Positions 11,288 to 23,469 of a stretch of 64,000 nt of DNA are shown one piece after another; position 1 is the stretch's first letter, and every line of letters starts with the position of its first letter. Source of the stretch: Galeruca laticollis (taxonomy: Eukaryota > Arthropoda > Insecta > Coleoptera > Chrysomelidae); contig OY998178.1 in NCBI GenBank assembly GCA_963921935.1, positions 50,894,951-50,958,950 of the forward strand. Reading direction: 5' to 3'. Made by a program: the position numbers and the translations under genes. The notes beneath the pieces are model-generated. The model was given only the letters and a program-made list of their open reading frames with translations. It did no database searches and was not told where the DNA came from.

Positions 11288-14200
11288 GTGCAATGTTAGT
11301 TCGCCTCCTCGTGGTGCACCCTGGGTAACGCTAAAGAACTAACAATCTTGGCAGCCAGATAATCATTGTGATCTCCTGGCTAAAACACATGATGAATGCT
11401 AAGCTAAAAAACACAAACGGCCCTTCTCAGGACCTATTGACTAAAAGTCTTGGACCTAGTCTCAAGATATGCCAACTTAATATAGAAGGAACAAGCTGGG
11501 CAAAATGCCAAGTTCTAGAAAAAATTTTAAGATCTAATGATATCGAAGTTGTCGCTATACAGGAAACCCATACGGAAAATATAGATCAACTAACTAAAAG
11601 AGGCACCATACCAGGATACGACCTGTTGGGAGCTGTATACCATCGTGCTTATGGCGTGGCCACCTACGTTCGCTCCAATGTTGAGAATGCACAGTTCTGC
11701 TCGGCATCGGATTCGGACAATATCCAGCAAGTAATTGTTAAAATTGGGGACATAACCATCAACAATATATATAAACCTCCCGGCAACTCATGGCCACCGA
11801 ATGTGCTTACAACTCTGCCGCACCCGGCTGTCTATGTGGGAGATTTTAACAGCCACCACACTCAATGGAAGTATAAGAACAACGACAACAACGGTGAAAC
11901 TCCAATAGACTGGTCAGAAGACAATAAGACGTACCTTATCTTCAATGCAAAAGACCGGGGATCCTTTAAATCAGCAACGTGGAATCAAGAATATAACCCT
12001 GATCTCTGCTTTGTGAGCACAGATGATGAAGGTATGCCAGTTCACGCTACTCGTACAATTATGTTAGACTTTCCACATAGTCAACATCGACCAGCGATGA
12101 TTAAAGTCGGAATGAGTATCCCTCTGGTTAGGTCTTTTCCTCGCCCAAGATGGAACTTCAGGAAGGCACGTTGGGATGATTTTTCCGGTGGTCTTGATAA
12201 ATGCTTTGGTTGGTTTCCCCCTGAAGCAGGTAATTACCAGAGGTTTGTAAACGCTACAATCGAAACAGCGAAGAAGACCATCCCCAGAGGCTACCGTAAA
12301 GAATACGTACCAGGGTGGACCCATGAATGTGAGCTAGAGTATCAGCGTTTCCTAGAGAGCGGGGACAGAGAAATTGCGGATGACTTACTGCTTAAAGTGG
12401 ATGCGGCGCGGCGCGAGATGTGGACGGAAACTGTTGAAGGATTAGATTTCAAAATATCTAGTAGGAAGGCCTGGTCACTTTTAAGAAAACTGGGCGGTGA
12501 TCATAAAACAGCGATTACTGACAAAAAATTATCAGCGAATAAAATAGCAACACATATTGTATCCGTCTCCAGAACACCAAAGGACAGAGACCACGCCACT
12601 CAAGTCAAACATGAGCTCACGAAACTAAAGACCTCTTGTGAAGAGCTGACCGATTTCTCTAGCTTATTCACTATTGACGACATAACAGAGGCTCTTAAGG
12701 ATATTAAGTCTGGAAAGGCCCCAGGACCCGACGGGATCCACTCAGAGTTCCTTCTAAATTGCGGAAAATACACTAAGAAATGGCTAGCTATGTTCTTCAC
12801 AGATATCATGGAGAAGGGTAAAATTCCTCACGCAATGAAGCAATCAAAAATCATTGCTATTTTGAAACCTGGGAAACCGGATGACGATCCAAAAAGTTAT
12901 CGCCTCATAGCACTGCTGAGCATGATATATAAACTCCTAGAAAGAGTACTTCTTAATAGAATAGGGACTGAATTTCTTGAGCGAGTTCCAATTGAGCAGG
13001 CTGGATTTCGACCAAAGAGAAGCTGCACAGATCAGGTTATGTCGTTAACAACGCATATAGAAGCAGGATTCCAAAAAAAGTTAAAAACATCGGCCACTTT
13101 TATTGACTTGTCAGCAGCTTATGATACAGTGTGGAGACACGGTCTCCTATATAAGCTCATACAAATAATTCCATGTGCAAGAACAATTAGACTTGTTGAT
13201 AATATGCTCGCAAATAGAACTTTCCAGGTTATACTCCACAATCAAATAAGCTCTTCAAAGATACTGAACGAAGGGCTACCACAAGGATCTGTTTTGGCCC
13301 CACTGCTCTTCAGCCTATACTTATCTGATATGCCGGAGACTAAATCGAGAAAATTTGGCTATGCGGACGATTGGGTCATAGCTACCAGACATCAATCTTT
13401 TGAGGAAACTGAAGAAACGTTAACAGTTGACCTAAGAACACTAGGAACTTACTTTCGCAAGTGGAGATTGAGGCCCAATCCTACTAAGACAGAGACGTCT
13501 TGTTTCCACCTCTGCAACAAAGACGCAGCCAGAGAACTCCAAGTTTACTTCGAGGGAAGACTCCTCCACCACAACACGCACCCAAAATATCTAGGAGTTA
13601 CTTTGGATAGAACGCTGTCCTACAGAAAACATTTAGAAAACACAGCTGCCAAACTGCGAACGCGAAATAACATCCTTCACAAACTTTGTGGCACAACATG
13701 GGGCTCTTCTGCTAACACCTTACGCACCTCAGCAATTGGACTTGTTTATTCGGCTGCAGAACACAGTGCTCCTGTTTGGATAAACAGTGCACACACACAT
13801 AAAGTTGATGTCCAGTCCAATTAAATAATACCATGAGGATTGTATCTGGCACCCTGAAATCTACTCCCATACACTGGCTTCCTGTGCTAAGCCACATATC
13901 CCCACCAGACCTCCGACGTAAAACTGCCCTCCTTCGTGAGTATGAAAAAATTCAAGAAAATCCGTTACTGCCTATACACGCCGACGTAAGCGACCTGGAC
14001 AAGAACAGACTGCGTTCCAGAAGACCCCCCATGAGAACCGCCAAAGAGCTGGATGCCTTAGAGTTTAATTCTGCACACTTTTGGGAACGAGAATGGAGAG
14101 ACGCCTGTCCAGCACACTGTAGAGATCTTCCTTGTATAACAGAGAAGCCACCTGCCTATGAGCAACCACGGAAAATATGGACCTCCATTAACCGAATACG

Positions 14201-14518
14201 CACTGGCCATGGTAGGTGCGGGGACTCACTCTACAAGTGGGGAAAAACACCATCTCCAGCATGTGACTGCGGTGCGGCTAATCAAACAGTTCACCACATC
14301 GTTACAGAGTGCCAGAAAAGAGCCTACAACGGCAATTTCAACGACTTCCTGATAGCTACCAAAGAAGCGATTGATTATATTTGTAAATTAGATGTTTGTA
14401 ATTTGATACGTGTGTCATATACCTATATATTTATATTTATGTTTTATATTTTATATTTTTATTGAATTAATTTATGCCATGTGCTTCTGTGCCATACGAT
14501 AAATAAATAAATAAATAA
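11288..14518 (+). mobile_element. LINE 'A', near-intact non-LTR retrotransposon
   Basis: The element is bounded by an exact 11-bp duplication (TCTGCTTCGTT, 11277-11287 and 14519-14529). It starts GTGCAATGTTAGTTCG, has an 80-base leader, one long ORF and an (AAAT)n tail at 14499-14518. It sits in the leader/ORF1 region of LINE B. A complete 5' end, a short tail and perfect duplication indicate a recent, full-length insertion. Confidence 0.88.
11368..14465 (+). pseudogene. LINE A endonuclease-reverse transcriptase with one frameshift
   Basis: The first 818 codons (11368-13824) carry an APE endonuclease: CQLNIEGTSW, AIQETHTE (catalytic Glu), YVGDFNSHH (Asp/Asn) and DFPHSQHRP (His). They also carry a full RT: SGKAPGPDGIHSEFL, ILKPGKPDDDPKSYR, QAGFRPKRSCTDQ, TFIDLSAAYDTVW (first Asp), GLPQGSVLAPLLFSLYLSD and GYADDW (intact YADD). 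After a frameshift between about 13815 and 13833, the next frame (13833-14465) continues without loss, with TMRIVSGTLKSTPIHWLP, then GRCGDSLYKWG and a C-terminal CDCG...HHIVTEC zinc-knuckle-like motif. Nicking by the endonuclease primes reverse transcription of the element RNA. There is no separate gag ORF. The single frameshift is the only defect I see in about 1030 codons. It belongs to the APE-type I/Jockey group; the exact clade is not settled here. Confidence 0.88.
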
Positions 14519-14620
14519 TCTGCTTCGTTCAATGCCGTCCCTCAACTGAATCAACGCTCCCCCATCAAAACCCGAATCCAAAAGGTACTATCCATCTCTT
14601 CTCACGAAGAACTGCCACCG

Positions 14621-15271
14621 ATGGTACCTCCCCCAGCCATCGACTATGCAGCAATGTTTGCACAAACCCAACTCCAACTGGGCGAACTAAAGGCCCAAAA
14701 CGAGCTCCTCAGGACCCTGCTCTACGACGCAGGTGACAAACTAAAGTCCCAAGCCAACTCCCGAAGCTCTCCTACTTCCGCATATTCCGCCAAATCCCAC
14801 ACCTCCCACATCTCCGTTCAATCATCCCCAACCACCAACCGACACACTACCACCCCTCCAACTATCAACCGCCTAGAACAAGGAGGGGACTCCACTCAAC
14901 GACACTCAACTCAACAACCCCGCCCTACTCAACAACCACAAACTTCCCAACAAACTCTCCAATCACTAAACATCCGCCAGCTACCTCCAAAATACGTCTC
15001 TCAGCGAGACCTTTTTAACCTCCTCAACACAAACAAACTGTTCAGGAGAAAAATCTCCTACTCAAAGGCGAATCCAAACCGCACCGCCCTTCTGAAAATA
15101 CCTTCCATCCCAAACGGCAGATTATTCACCGATCAGCTTGTTTCACTTCCCATCTCTCGTATAAGAAATAATAATCCAACCCTAATAAGTCACATCGGTT
15201 CTTCCATTGTCAATCACATAATCTGCACTCAGACAGGTTACTCACCCTCATGGACGACGAATGCTGTATAG
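14621..15271 (+). pseudogene. LINE B ORF1 (gag-like), truncated
   Basis: Frame 14621-15271 encodes a protein with an N-terminal coiled-coil-like start (AAMFAQTQLQLGELKAQNEL), a Ser/Thr/Gln/Pro-rich linker, and a folded part beginning QSLNIRQLPPKYVSQRDLF and NRTALLKIPS. The same folded part is found in the reverse-strand copy at 50353-49766 (LNLRKLPLQYSNQKSLY, NRTALLKTSF), confirming a LINE gag-like RNA-binding protein. The zinc knuckles expected next are deleted: the frame runs directly into the end of the ORF2 endonuclease near 15240. The frame is open upstream of this ATG back toward the LINE A junction, so LINE A may have removed the native start. Confidence 0.75.
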
Positions 15272-17486
15272 GCGATGGCATCACCTCAGACTATGTGCCA
15301 CTACTGGTAAAAACTTCACAACACAATTCAATACCACCACTGTCAACAAATTTCACATATCGTGATTTTAAAAAAGCCGATTGCAATTCTTTCGCAAACC
15401 ACGTCTCAACTAATGTGCCACAATCCTTCATTCATCAGAGCACTGATGACATACATAATCACGCAGAAGAATTCCAATCCCTCTTAATCGATGCACAAGA
15501 CATCGCCGTACCTCTCACCGCCATAAACACCAACTTGCATGCCCTTCCGTAACGAATTCTACTCCAAATGCGTCGGAAAAGGCAGTTATACAGGTTATAC
15601 GTCCGGACTCGAAATCCCGCAGTCAAGACACAATGGAACCGTCTAAACCCCCAGGTTCGGTACGGAATCAATGCTGAAAAGCAGAGAAAATGGAAGGCCG
15701 ATACAGCCAGACTGGACTTCAGACAAGGGCGCGTGTTTCGGCAAAAATTTTACCGCCTCGTCGGCCTCAAGAGAAAGGTAGAATCACATCTCGAAATGTA
15801 AGGACAGAAGATATATATCCCCGGAGACAAAGCCACCGCCTGCAAACATGACCTACAAACTGTCTTTACACCACCTGACAACCCAATATTTCTCAGGAAC
15901 TTGTCCATCGAAACAGACCTCCTTACCCGCAATATAACAGAAAGCCCACATGTTCATATTCCACCACATGAGACCTCTCCGCTTCTTACACCCTTTACAA
16001 TCGAAGGAGTTCAGCAGGGGTGCCGAGCGGGAAGAAGCAGTGCCCCAGGGCACGATGGAATCTCGAGACAGGCACTCAAAAACCTGCCAGAAAAGATTTT
16101 CCCTGCGCTCTGTGCCCTGATGAACGCGTGTCGGGCATTCTCTTACTTCCCTCGTTGTTGGAAATCAGCCAACGTAGTTCTCATTCCCAAACCTGGCAAA
16201 GACCCTACAAAGTCTGAATCCCTATTTCATTAATCAGCGTCCTAGGTAAAGTCTTTGAACGTTTGTTAAAATAAGGAATCTGGGACTTCTGTACTGAAAA
16301 TAACATAATTCCAGCATTTCAATTCGGATTCAGGCCAGGCCACTCTTATCAGAACGCCACCACCAACATTCAAGCTATCGTCACCCGAGCTCTACGTCAA
16401 CGACGCTGTTATGCCGCCACTTTCATGGAAGTTCAAAAAGCTTTTGATCAAGTCTGGTACGCTGGACTAGTGAGAAAGCAACTGAGCATCCGAATGCCAA
16501 ACAAAGTTGTAAAATTATTATATTCCTACCTCACCGACCGATCGATCAGCGTCAAAGTTGGTTACGGCATATCCGACTTTTTTACTCCCCAAATTGGCGT
16601 TGCGCAGGGCTCGATTCTTGCTCCACTATTATACATAATTTATGAGTATGATACACCAATACCACGACACCCCCAGGACAATATCCAACTATATGCGCAC
16701 GACACCGCACTAATCATCTCTGCCACTGACATTCGCTCTCTCAACATTCGATCCCAAAATCTACTGACGCAAATTTCAAATTGGTACAGGAGATGGCGGG
16801 TGACTCTCAACACTCAGAGAATCCAAGCCATCGTGTTCAAACACCCTGCCACCTAGAGCGAACGTGTTCTACCCACAAACTTTCGCCTCGTGCTCTGGGG
16901 AGATCAACTCAAAATCCGCAGGGAAGTCGTTTATTTGGGAGTGAGATTTACTCACACTCTCAACTAGATAGCCGACCTAATGGACACTCTAAATAAAGTC
17001 CGACATCGAGTTAATCTTATCAGAGCGCTCGGCGGGAGCTTCGGACGAACGCACTTTAACACCTTACTTAATACTTATAAGACATATATCCGTCCAATAA
17101 TCGACTATAGAGCAAACGTCTATTGCACCCTTCCCGACCATCTAGTTAAAATACTTCGAACTTGTGAGCAGTCAATTCTAAGATACTGTCAATACAAGGC
17201 ACCCTACTCATCTAGCAATACCGTTTATATCAATACCGACATCGACCCAATTCCTTCTCGTCTGAATAATTTACAAGTCCGATACATTAGTCGCACTATG
17301 GAATCGGGCAATAAAATCTCGAAAAGCACCCTACTCACACCGTGGATCGCCAACAGACGGCCTCTCGGCAGATTACCCAAGAGGAAGCTCCCATTTCCTC
17401 CTGTACGCCTACTAGCCACGGCTTGCGACGACCTACCCGATGAATACAGCGACTACCTAGACGAATCCCCAATTTCCATTACGTAA
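15250..17486 (+). pseudogene. LINE B ORF2 endonuclease end and reverse transcriptase, decayed
   Basis: The block order is: endonuclease end (15250-15552, DGITSDYVPLLV where SDH-P-V is expected), linker (15568-15801), RT start (15901-16233, with AGRSSAPGHDGISRQAL and NVVLIPKPGKDP), palm (16425-16856, with VQKAFDQVW, GVAQGSILAPLLYIIYE and the catalytic box as YAHDTA instead of YADD), and thumb/C-terminal region (16980-17486, with TYIRPIIDYRANVY). At least four frame breaks or stops separate them. Most of the endonuclease is deleted together with the C-terminus of ORF1. It is inactive. The motifs place it in the Jockey-like group. Confidence 0.85.
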
Positions 17487-18480
17487 TCCGAAATTACGAT
17501 TCTTTTCAATAAATCTCATCACTTATTCAATTATCTAGGCCACTCACATAATTCCCATTTCGAACATTTCTCATTCAATAATTCAAAAATTTCACATTTT
17601 CTACAACTCTCATCAATTTGTTCAGCACTATACTTTCCGACCACCCCCCTCACCACCCACGTCGGTGTTGCAGATTTTTCTGCAACTCTGTGAATTTATT
17701 CACTAGCCAAATGGACCGACAAACGTCGACAGGGAACAAATGTAGCCGCAGCTGTACTCGCCTTTGTTTGATGATTGTGATTATTATTCAACGCCGACCA
17801 ACGCTAAATATCCCAAACCCCCGCAGGCACGTCGCCACAACCAATTTCAACATAATACCCAATTCTAACCACTTTTCAAAAATGTCTCCTATACACTTTT
17901 TCTGCTAAAAATCTATAAATCTAATAAAATTACAAATCTTCAATATCCCTCTCTCAAAATACCGGAGACATCCCAAATTCAGTTAAAACCACCTATTTCA
18001 CACATAATAATTTCCGACCCCTAGTCAGCTCATATTTTATGTATCGGCAGCTATGCATGATTCGTCTTCCACCAGAACGTCTCAATCCTAGACACTTTTT
18101 GTCGCACCATTTCATACACTTTTGAGCTTCGCTGCTTCCAAATATCAATTCCTGACATTTTTCAATAGAACCTTTCCTCCGAATACTTTCTAACTAAAAG
18201 TCCGCTCCAATATCTCAATTCTATACACCTTTTAATTTCTCCCTGGTCACTTTTCGAAAAAAATTTGTGACACTTTTTCAACTGACCAACTTTCAACCAA
18301 CCACTATTTCACACAGTGATCAGTCCCGAACACGCACTAAAGCCCCCAATACACCCTCAACCCAGCCCTGAAGAGGAAACTTATCCTATACCTGGGTACC
18401 AATTCGAAAACCAACAGTTTCAACCACAACACAAACCCTATCCAACACAAATTTATAACGCATTTCTCTCTTTCTTTTTT
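17487..18480 (+). other. LINE B 3' untranslated region
   Basis: Pyrimidine-rich, non-coding. Blocks around 17670-17730 and 18260-18420 match the reverse strand at 49330-49250 and 48640-48540 of LINE B copy 2, so this is a conserved LINE 3' UTR. No ORF of interest. Confidence 0.65.
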
Positions 18481-18494
18481 ATAATATCTAGTAC

Positions 18495-18672
18495 TCATGG
18501 ATGACATCTAATGTGATCTGATGATGATATTTAGTAATATCAAAACAATTGTCAACGTTTTATAATTTTATCATTTTTTCATTATATTGTGGAATTATTA
18601 AGGGAGTTAGTTTTATTGAAAAAAGTAATATAAGTAGATTACACAGCGAGGATCGAAACAGTAAATTTGATG
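18495..18672 (+). mobile_element. Penelope-like element 3' end fragment
   Basis: At 18518 it shows CTGATGA, a GATATT...AATATC stem, AAAA (GAAA in other copies), then CAATTGTC, AT-rich DNA with TTATATTGTGGAATTA, and the terminal GGATCGAAACAGTAAATTT. It is homologous to the PLE ends at 3452, 45966 and 30886. One core base (G12) is mutated, so ribozyme activity is unlikely here. Confidence 0.65.
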
Positions 18673-20255
18673 TATATGTCGTTCTTCTTGGTTAGCGTGT
18701 GTGTTTCGGTGCCATGGGAAAATATACTTTGAACATATACCTTTATTTTAAAGCAGATTTGAATAAATATAATGAAAGTAACTATAAGCTGACCACGATA
18801 GACTCAATTCTTACTGGTGCGTTTGATTCTTTCCTCCTATGGCAATTGTTGCGAATTTGGTGTTCAAGGAGTTTACTTCCAGAACAGTTTCTCTCATCGA
18901 TATTTATTTCCACAACGCTTGCGATGATACCTCGTTACTGTCACGTTGTCAGTGGCAGAATTGTGTAATCATAGATATCACCGCAGTACCAGTATGATAT
19001 GAGTGTCGTCGTTCTCATACTGATTTTTTTCGATATACACAGTTTTGTTACTCTTTTACTTTGAACATAAATACTGCATTATTTCCGAGAACGATCGAAG
19101 AGATTTTATGTTTGGGTTTATTTCCCTTTAACCGTATTTTATGTGCGTCATTGACAGCGCGTAGCTGAACTATTCTTTAAAGTGCCATGCTGTACTGCGA
19201 GTACCGCTTGGTATCTAGACTATTTCCAACTATTGCTTAGACCAGTCTCTGAATGGGAGAAAAAATTGAGGCAAATCAATCGTTGATATTGAAAACTGAT
19301 TGAAATTTATAGAAATGTAATTGTACTGCCAAATTACTAAGGAGCTTATAGAATTAGTGTTAACTGGAGCTTTTTAATATTTGTTTCATACGGATAAATA
19401 GACGTAAGTTTAGGAGTTAGTTTGATTACTGAACCGTTTCTGTCACCAAAAAAAAATCTTTATTCAAGACAAGAATTTGCGCGGCTGTGGATGGGTTCCC
19501 AAATTTCAGTACTGTCGTTGGTATTTTCATGATAATGAAAAACAAATGTTCAATGGATGAACAATAGTTTATTTACGATAAAAAGACGATGACGTTGTAG
19601 TTTTTCCCTTCACTTAACGAAAACTAGAAAAGTCAATCTGATGTTAGATTGAAAGTTCTTCTTTTTCATTTTTCCGTGCCTCGTAGGGCGTAAGTCAAAA
19701 ATATTTATTTAAAAATAAAAGGCTTGTATGATAGGCTTGATTAATTTAATAAAAATATTCATTCATGAAAAACTATGGATAAGATACAAAAAACAGTAAG
19801 CAATCATTCTATATTCGAATTCACATTTAATTATTTTATATAGAAGAGGGATGAATGACGAACTGTAGGTCCTTATACCTTATTCTATGCTCTATAGAAC
19901 CATCTTCAAGAGCACTGCAAGGGTTTACGCTAGAAGGAATCAATACAAGCTGTAACCATCTTCATACAAATTTGAATATTCTTTCTTTATACAATATCTA
20001 TTATAATAGAAATATAATGGAAAAGAAAAATATAGATACACGGAATAAAATTTTGTTACAAGATATAAAAATAAGACATCTCCCATTTTATTAGTATTAT
20101 TTATGTAGAGATACTGTGATCGTTGTTTTAATTTGTGTATTATAAAATAACTGTAAGTACCTAATTAATTTAATAATAGTTATTAGTGATTTTGAAAAGG
20201 TGGAAATAAAGCAAATTGGATAAAAATATACAAAAAATAAAACACAAGAGTTTCA
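18673..20255. other. AT-rich non-coding stretch
   Basis: I see no domain-bearing frame. Short forward frames at 18699 and 19855 have no recognisable features. Part may be 3' flank of the reverse-strand transposon that follows. Confidence 0.5.
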
Positions 20256-22030
20256 CTACTCCACTACAAAATCATCACTATCTTCATCGTCACTGTCAAA
20301 ATTAATAATAAGTGGAGGCACATCCTGTCTATCACATACTACTTCTCTATCCCACCCATCTCGTATAATTTTTTCAGTGTGCTCTACTGTCTTTGACCAA
20401 ATATCAGGAGTCACTTTTTCTAAAGACTTTTTCCATACATATATTGCTTGTTCTGTTGAAGAACCATCAGTTCCCACGAGATCTCTATAAAAAGTTTTAA
20501 CTATGCCCCAAATATGTTCAATTGGGTTGAACATACAGTGGTTAGGGGGAAGTCGAAGCACTTTATGACCATATTTTTCAGATAATATGTCAGCTTCATA
20601 TACTGTTGGTGGTTTATTCATACAAAAATGCATATATTTAAACAAAATAAGTTATCTAAGTATTACCATAATATATTGAAAAATGTTTATATCAACTTAC
20701 CGTTGTACTAAATTCAATAAGTGGGTTTTGAGGAGAGTATTTTCAAAAGGAATATCATTTCGTATCAACCAGTTCTGTATATCAACCTTTTTGGTAGCTG
20801 TTGTTGGTACCTTATTGATCACTGCACTGTGATAACTTGCATTATCCATTACAATTGTGGCAGATTCTTTCAAGTTCACTGAAAGCTGGTATTGAAACCA
20901 AAGCAAAAAAAATTTCTTGTTTCATTTCACCGTGGTAATCACCATCTTGTTTTGTGGAAGGATAAATCAGGAATGAATCCAGAAGAGGAACCAGCATGCG
21001 ATACTATATACCTACAATACGGAAATAACCAATTACTACTAGGTTTCCTAAATAGACTGCATAGCTCAGAACAACTATTAATAATCATATAGATTCAAAT
21101 AAAATAGTGTGACTAGTAAATAATTGAAAGGGTCTTAAAATGGCAGGAATGTTAGTACGTCATAAATTATTTGCTGAATTTTATTATTCAATCACCATCA
21201 ATTTTGGTTTTTTTTACGCTTCTATGATTAGAATATTGCCTAGAACGTCCACCAGTACCGTCTTTAAATATCCAGCTTTCATCCAAAAACACAAATTGAT
21301 ATAAACCTCCCCTTTTTATCTTGACATATTCATGTAGAAAATGTTCACGTTTTAATGCAATATGTGGCACTTCCAATAAACCACGACGAGGATCATCTTT
21401 TTGGTATTTGAATCCAATATTTTTCACTATCTTCCAGAGTGACGTTAAACAACGATTAAACATTTCACGCTCCTAAAGTTTGTCTCTCAAAGTTTTCAAG
21501 GTTATGTGTTCCTCTGAAAAAATATTGTGTTAGTTAATTGTGAATAAAATAAAACAGTAAATTCAATATACTCACTGTTCCCATACATTTCGTATATAAC
21601 ATTTCGGAAAGCATTTTGATCAAAGTTAACAATTTCAACAGTAGGTTTTATGTGTAGTCTCTTTTGAGGTGGGCTTTTAGGCTGTTCACCTGTATTAAGC
21701 TTGGCGTCAATACGGTTAACAGTGGTAACGCTAATATGTAAAGCTTCTGCAACTCTACGATATAATTACTTCAATTTTTGAAAGAATAATGTATTATCAA
21801 GTTTAACTAACCTAACCTAACATTAAAAACATTTAATCATTTACATTTAAATATGTAACAATAATATTTATAATGATACAAACAGCGAATACTATTACTT
21901 ACGTCTCTGACAGCAGTAAGCGGGAGAAGCGGGCCCCCATTTCGACATTCTCATTCAAAATAGCTGAACAAAGATGTTACCATCTCTTGACATTTTCTTT
22001 TCAGCTGCTTCAACATTTTATTAACCACAC
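20256..22030 (-). pseudogene. Tc1/IS630-type DDE transposase relic with introns
   Basis: Reverse-strand exons can be traced. An N-terminal piece ends about 21903 (NVEMGARFSRLLLSET, donor GTAAGT). The helix-turn-helix exon is 21754-21576 (VAEALHISVTTVNRID...; donor GTGAGT). The catalytic exon runs 21513-20701, with FVFLDESWIF (first Asp) and TIVMDNASYHS (second Asp). The last exon is 20602-20256 after acceptor CACCAACAG, with LPPNHCMFNPIEHIWG (Glu) and an acidic C-terminus. All three catalytic residues survive. Breaks: an in-frame TAG at 21473-21475 and a disrupted stretch about 20907-21187 (GFIPDLS and YHGEM-like remnants in other frames). Spliced introns are notable for this superfamily. Terminal repeats were not found. 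Confidence 0.78.
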
Positions 22031-23469
22031 ACTGCATATTTGCCTAAATAATTAGTAATGAAAATAACTGTTTTTCTAATCTTAAAGGAGCAATGAATTC
22101 AAAAGCACCAAAAAAACTTATAAATATTAGACGATGATCGAATATTATTAAACGTCAACACAAACTGGGGAATTTTACCAGTTGATTTGACAACGTCTTG
22201 AAGTTTTGCCAACCCGTTAGCTGTAAATTTCCCTGGCTGTTGAGGATAAATTGTATTCACGGTTGGTAAATTGATATTTACTCTGATAAGCAGAAAAATG
22301 ACATCAACGTCTCTTTATCGTAAAAAAATTATATTACCAAACAACTCACAACTATTCAAAATACCATTATCATCAAGCTGTTCGATCCATCAGAATATGA
22401 CTGAACACTGAAACGTTTTCAGATCCTGTCTCTTGGGTGGACCACGACTCGTTCCATTGTATTTCAATTTATTTTCTCTAGAGTTTCTCGTTGGTCCTTT
22501 TGCTGCTTCTGTTATATTTGTCTGTTCTTCTATATCACGACGTTTTATCCTTCAGTTTATAATTCCCATTATTCCAATATCGTCCTTTATCTCGTTTCTC
22601 CGGAACTTCGTTAGACTAAACGCTCTTCTCGGCCATAGTGGAATCTATTGTGATATTTCTCTATTTATGTTTGCTGATCTTCTTCTTATTGGGTGTAAAG
22701 CCCAGTTGAGCTCTTGTGCTTCTATGCTTCATATTATGTTTATTACTCAAATCATTGTTTATAAATTATACTCTTCAGAATTTGAACATTAAAAGGATTT
22801 TCTCCATACCGGAGGTTGACTTTTCACCTGGAACCAAGATTGTTGACTTATTGAGAAATAAGTGCTTAGTATAGAAGAAAATGTGGTTACACTGTTATGC
22901 ACGAAAATCCTCTCCGCCAAACAAATACGTTATTTCGAAAGCCCTACCTATTTTACTCTTACACCGACCTTTAAATTATCGTATCACGTAACAGAGTTCA
23001 GAGAGTGCCAACAACATACTTTAAGCTGGTGTGAGAATGTACCTGTGCGATATTTATCTTTCTATAACATAATGGGGTGCTGCATTGCTAAATCAACGTT
23101 TTCTCTTAGTCTAGGGAAATAGTGCACAATCTGGCAACACCGCATGGGGTTGTCTGGGGATGTTCCTCATCTACGAAGTCTTAACCTCCAAGGGCTTTAA
23201 TTGATGGAGATATCTATTAAACCGCATGTAATTCCAGATTTCATTCTACCCCTTCGTCGTCGGAGGAACAGCTACTTATTGAAGGGCCCCTGTGTACAAA
23301 AATCGTTTTCGATACTCTTGATTCCTGATGTTTCCACAAAATTCTACATGTTCGAAACGGGTTTATAAGCACTCAACCGCTTGTTGGAGGATCAATATTA
23401 AATAATTCAGCAGTGGATATATAAGCGAAGCGATGCCGTTGTGATCCAGTGTGAACCATCCGGACAGTT
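22031..23469. other. Non-coding stretch, possible LINE debris
   Basis: Reverse-strand text at 22440-22790 is faintly LINE-tail-like but has stops and no diagnostic motif. Nothing else was recognised. Confidence 0.4.

Larger units (their letters stand above)
10841..18480 (+). mobile_element. LINE 'B' (Jockey-like, two-ORF), interrupted by LINE A
   Basis: The 5' leader (about 10841-11287) shares a block (GGTCAGGAAACCTTTAACC, then GGGAGGAAACTC, then CAGTGAGTCCGCTGTC) with the 5' end of a second copy on the reverse strand near 50880-50790. The sequence then resumes at 14519 after LINE A with gag-like ORF1 (14621), the end of the endonuclease, RT (15.9-17.5 kb) and a long 3' UTR that also matches copy 2 (TTGCAGATTTT/TCTGCAACTCTG, GTGAATTTATTC.CTAGCC.AA). 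Exact 5' and 3' limits are uncertain; a PLE fragment abuts the 3' end. Confidence 0.75.

Noticed and set aside
18699..18968. 89-codon forward ORF
   Set aside because: No domain, no start context and AT-driven composition; likely chance.
22433..22792. 119-codon forward frame and reverse-strand LINE-like text
   Set aside because: The forward frame is hydrophobic without domain signal; the reverse text has stops and no RT motif, so no call was made.
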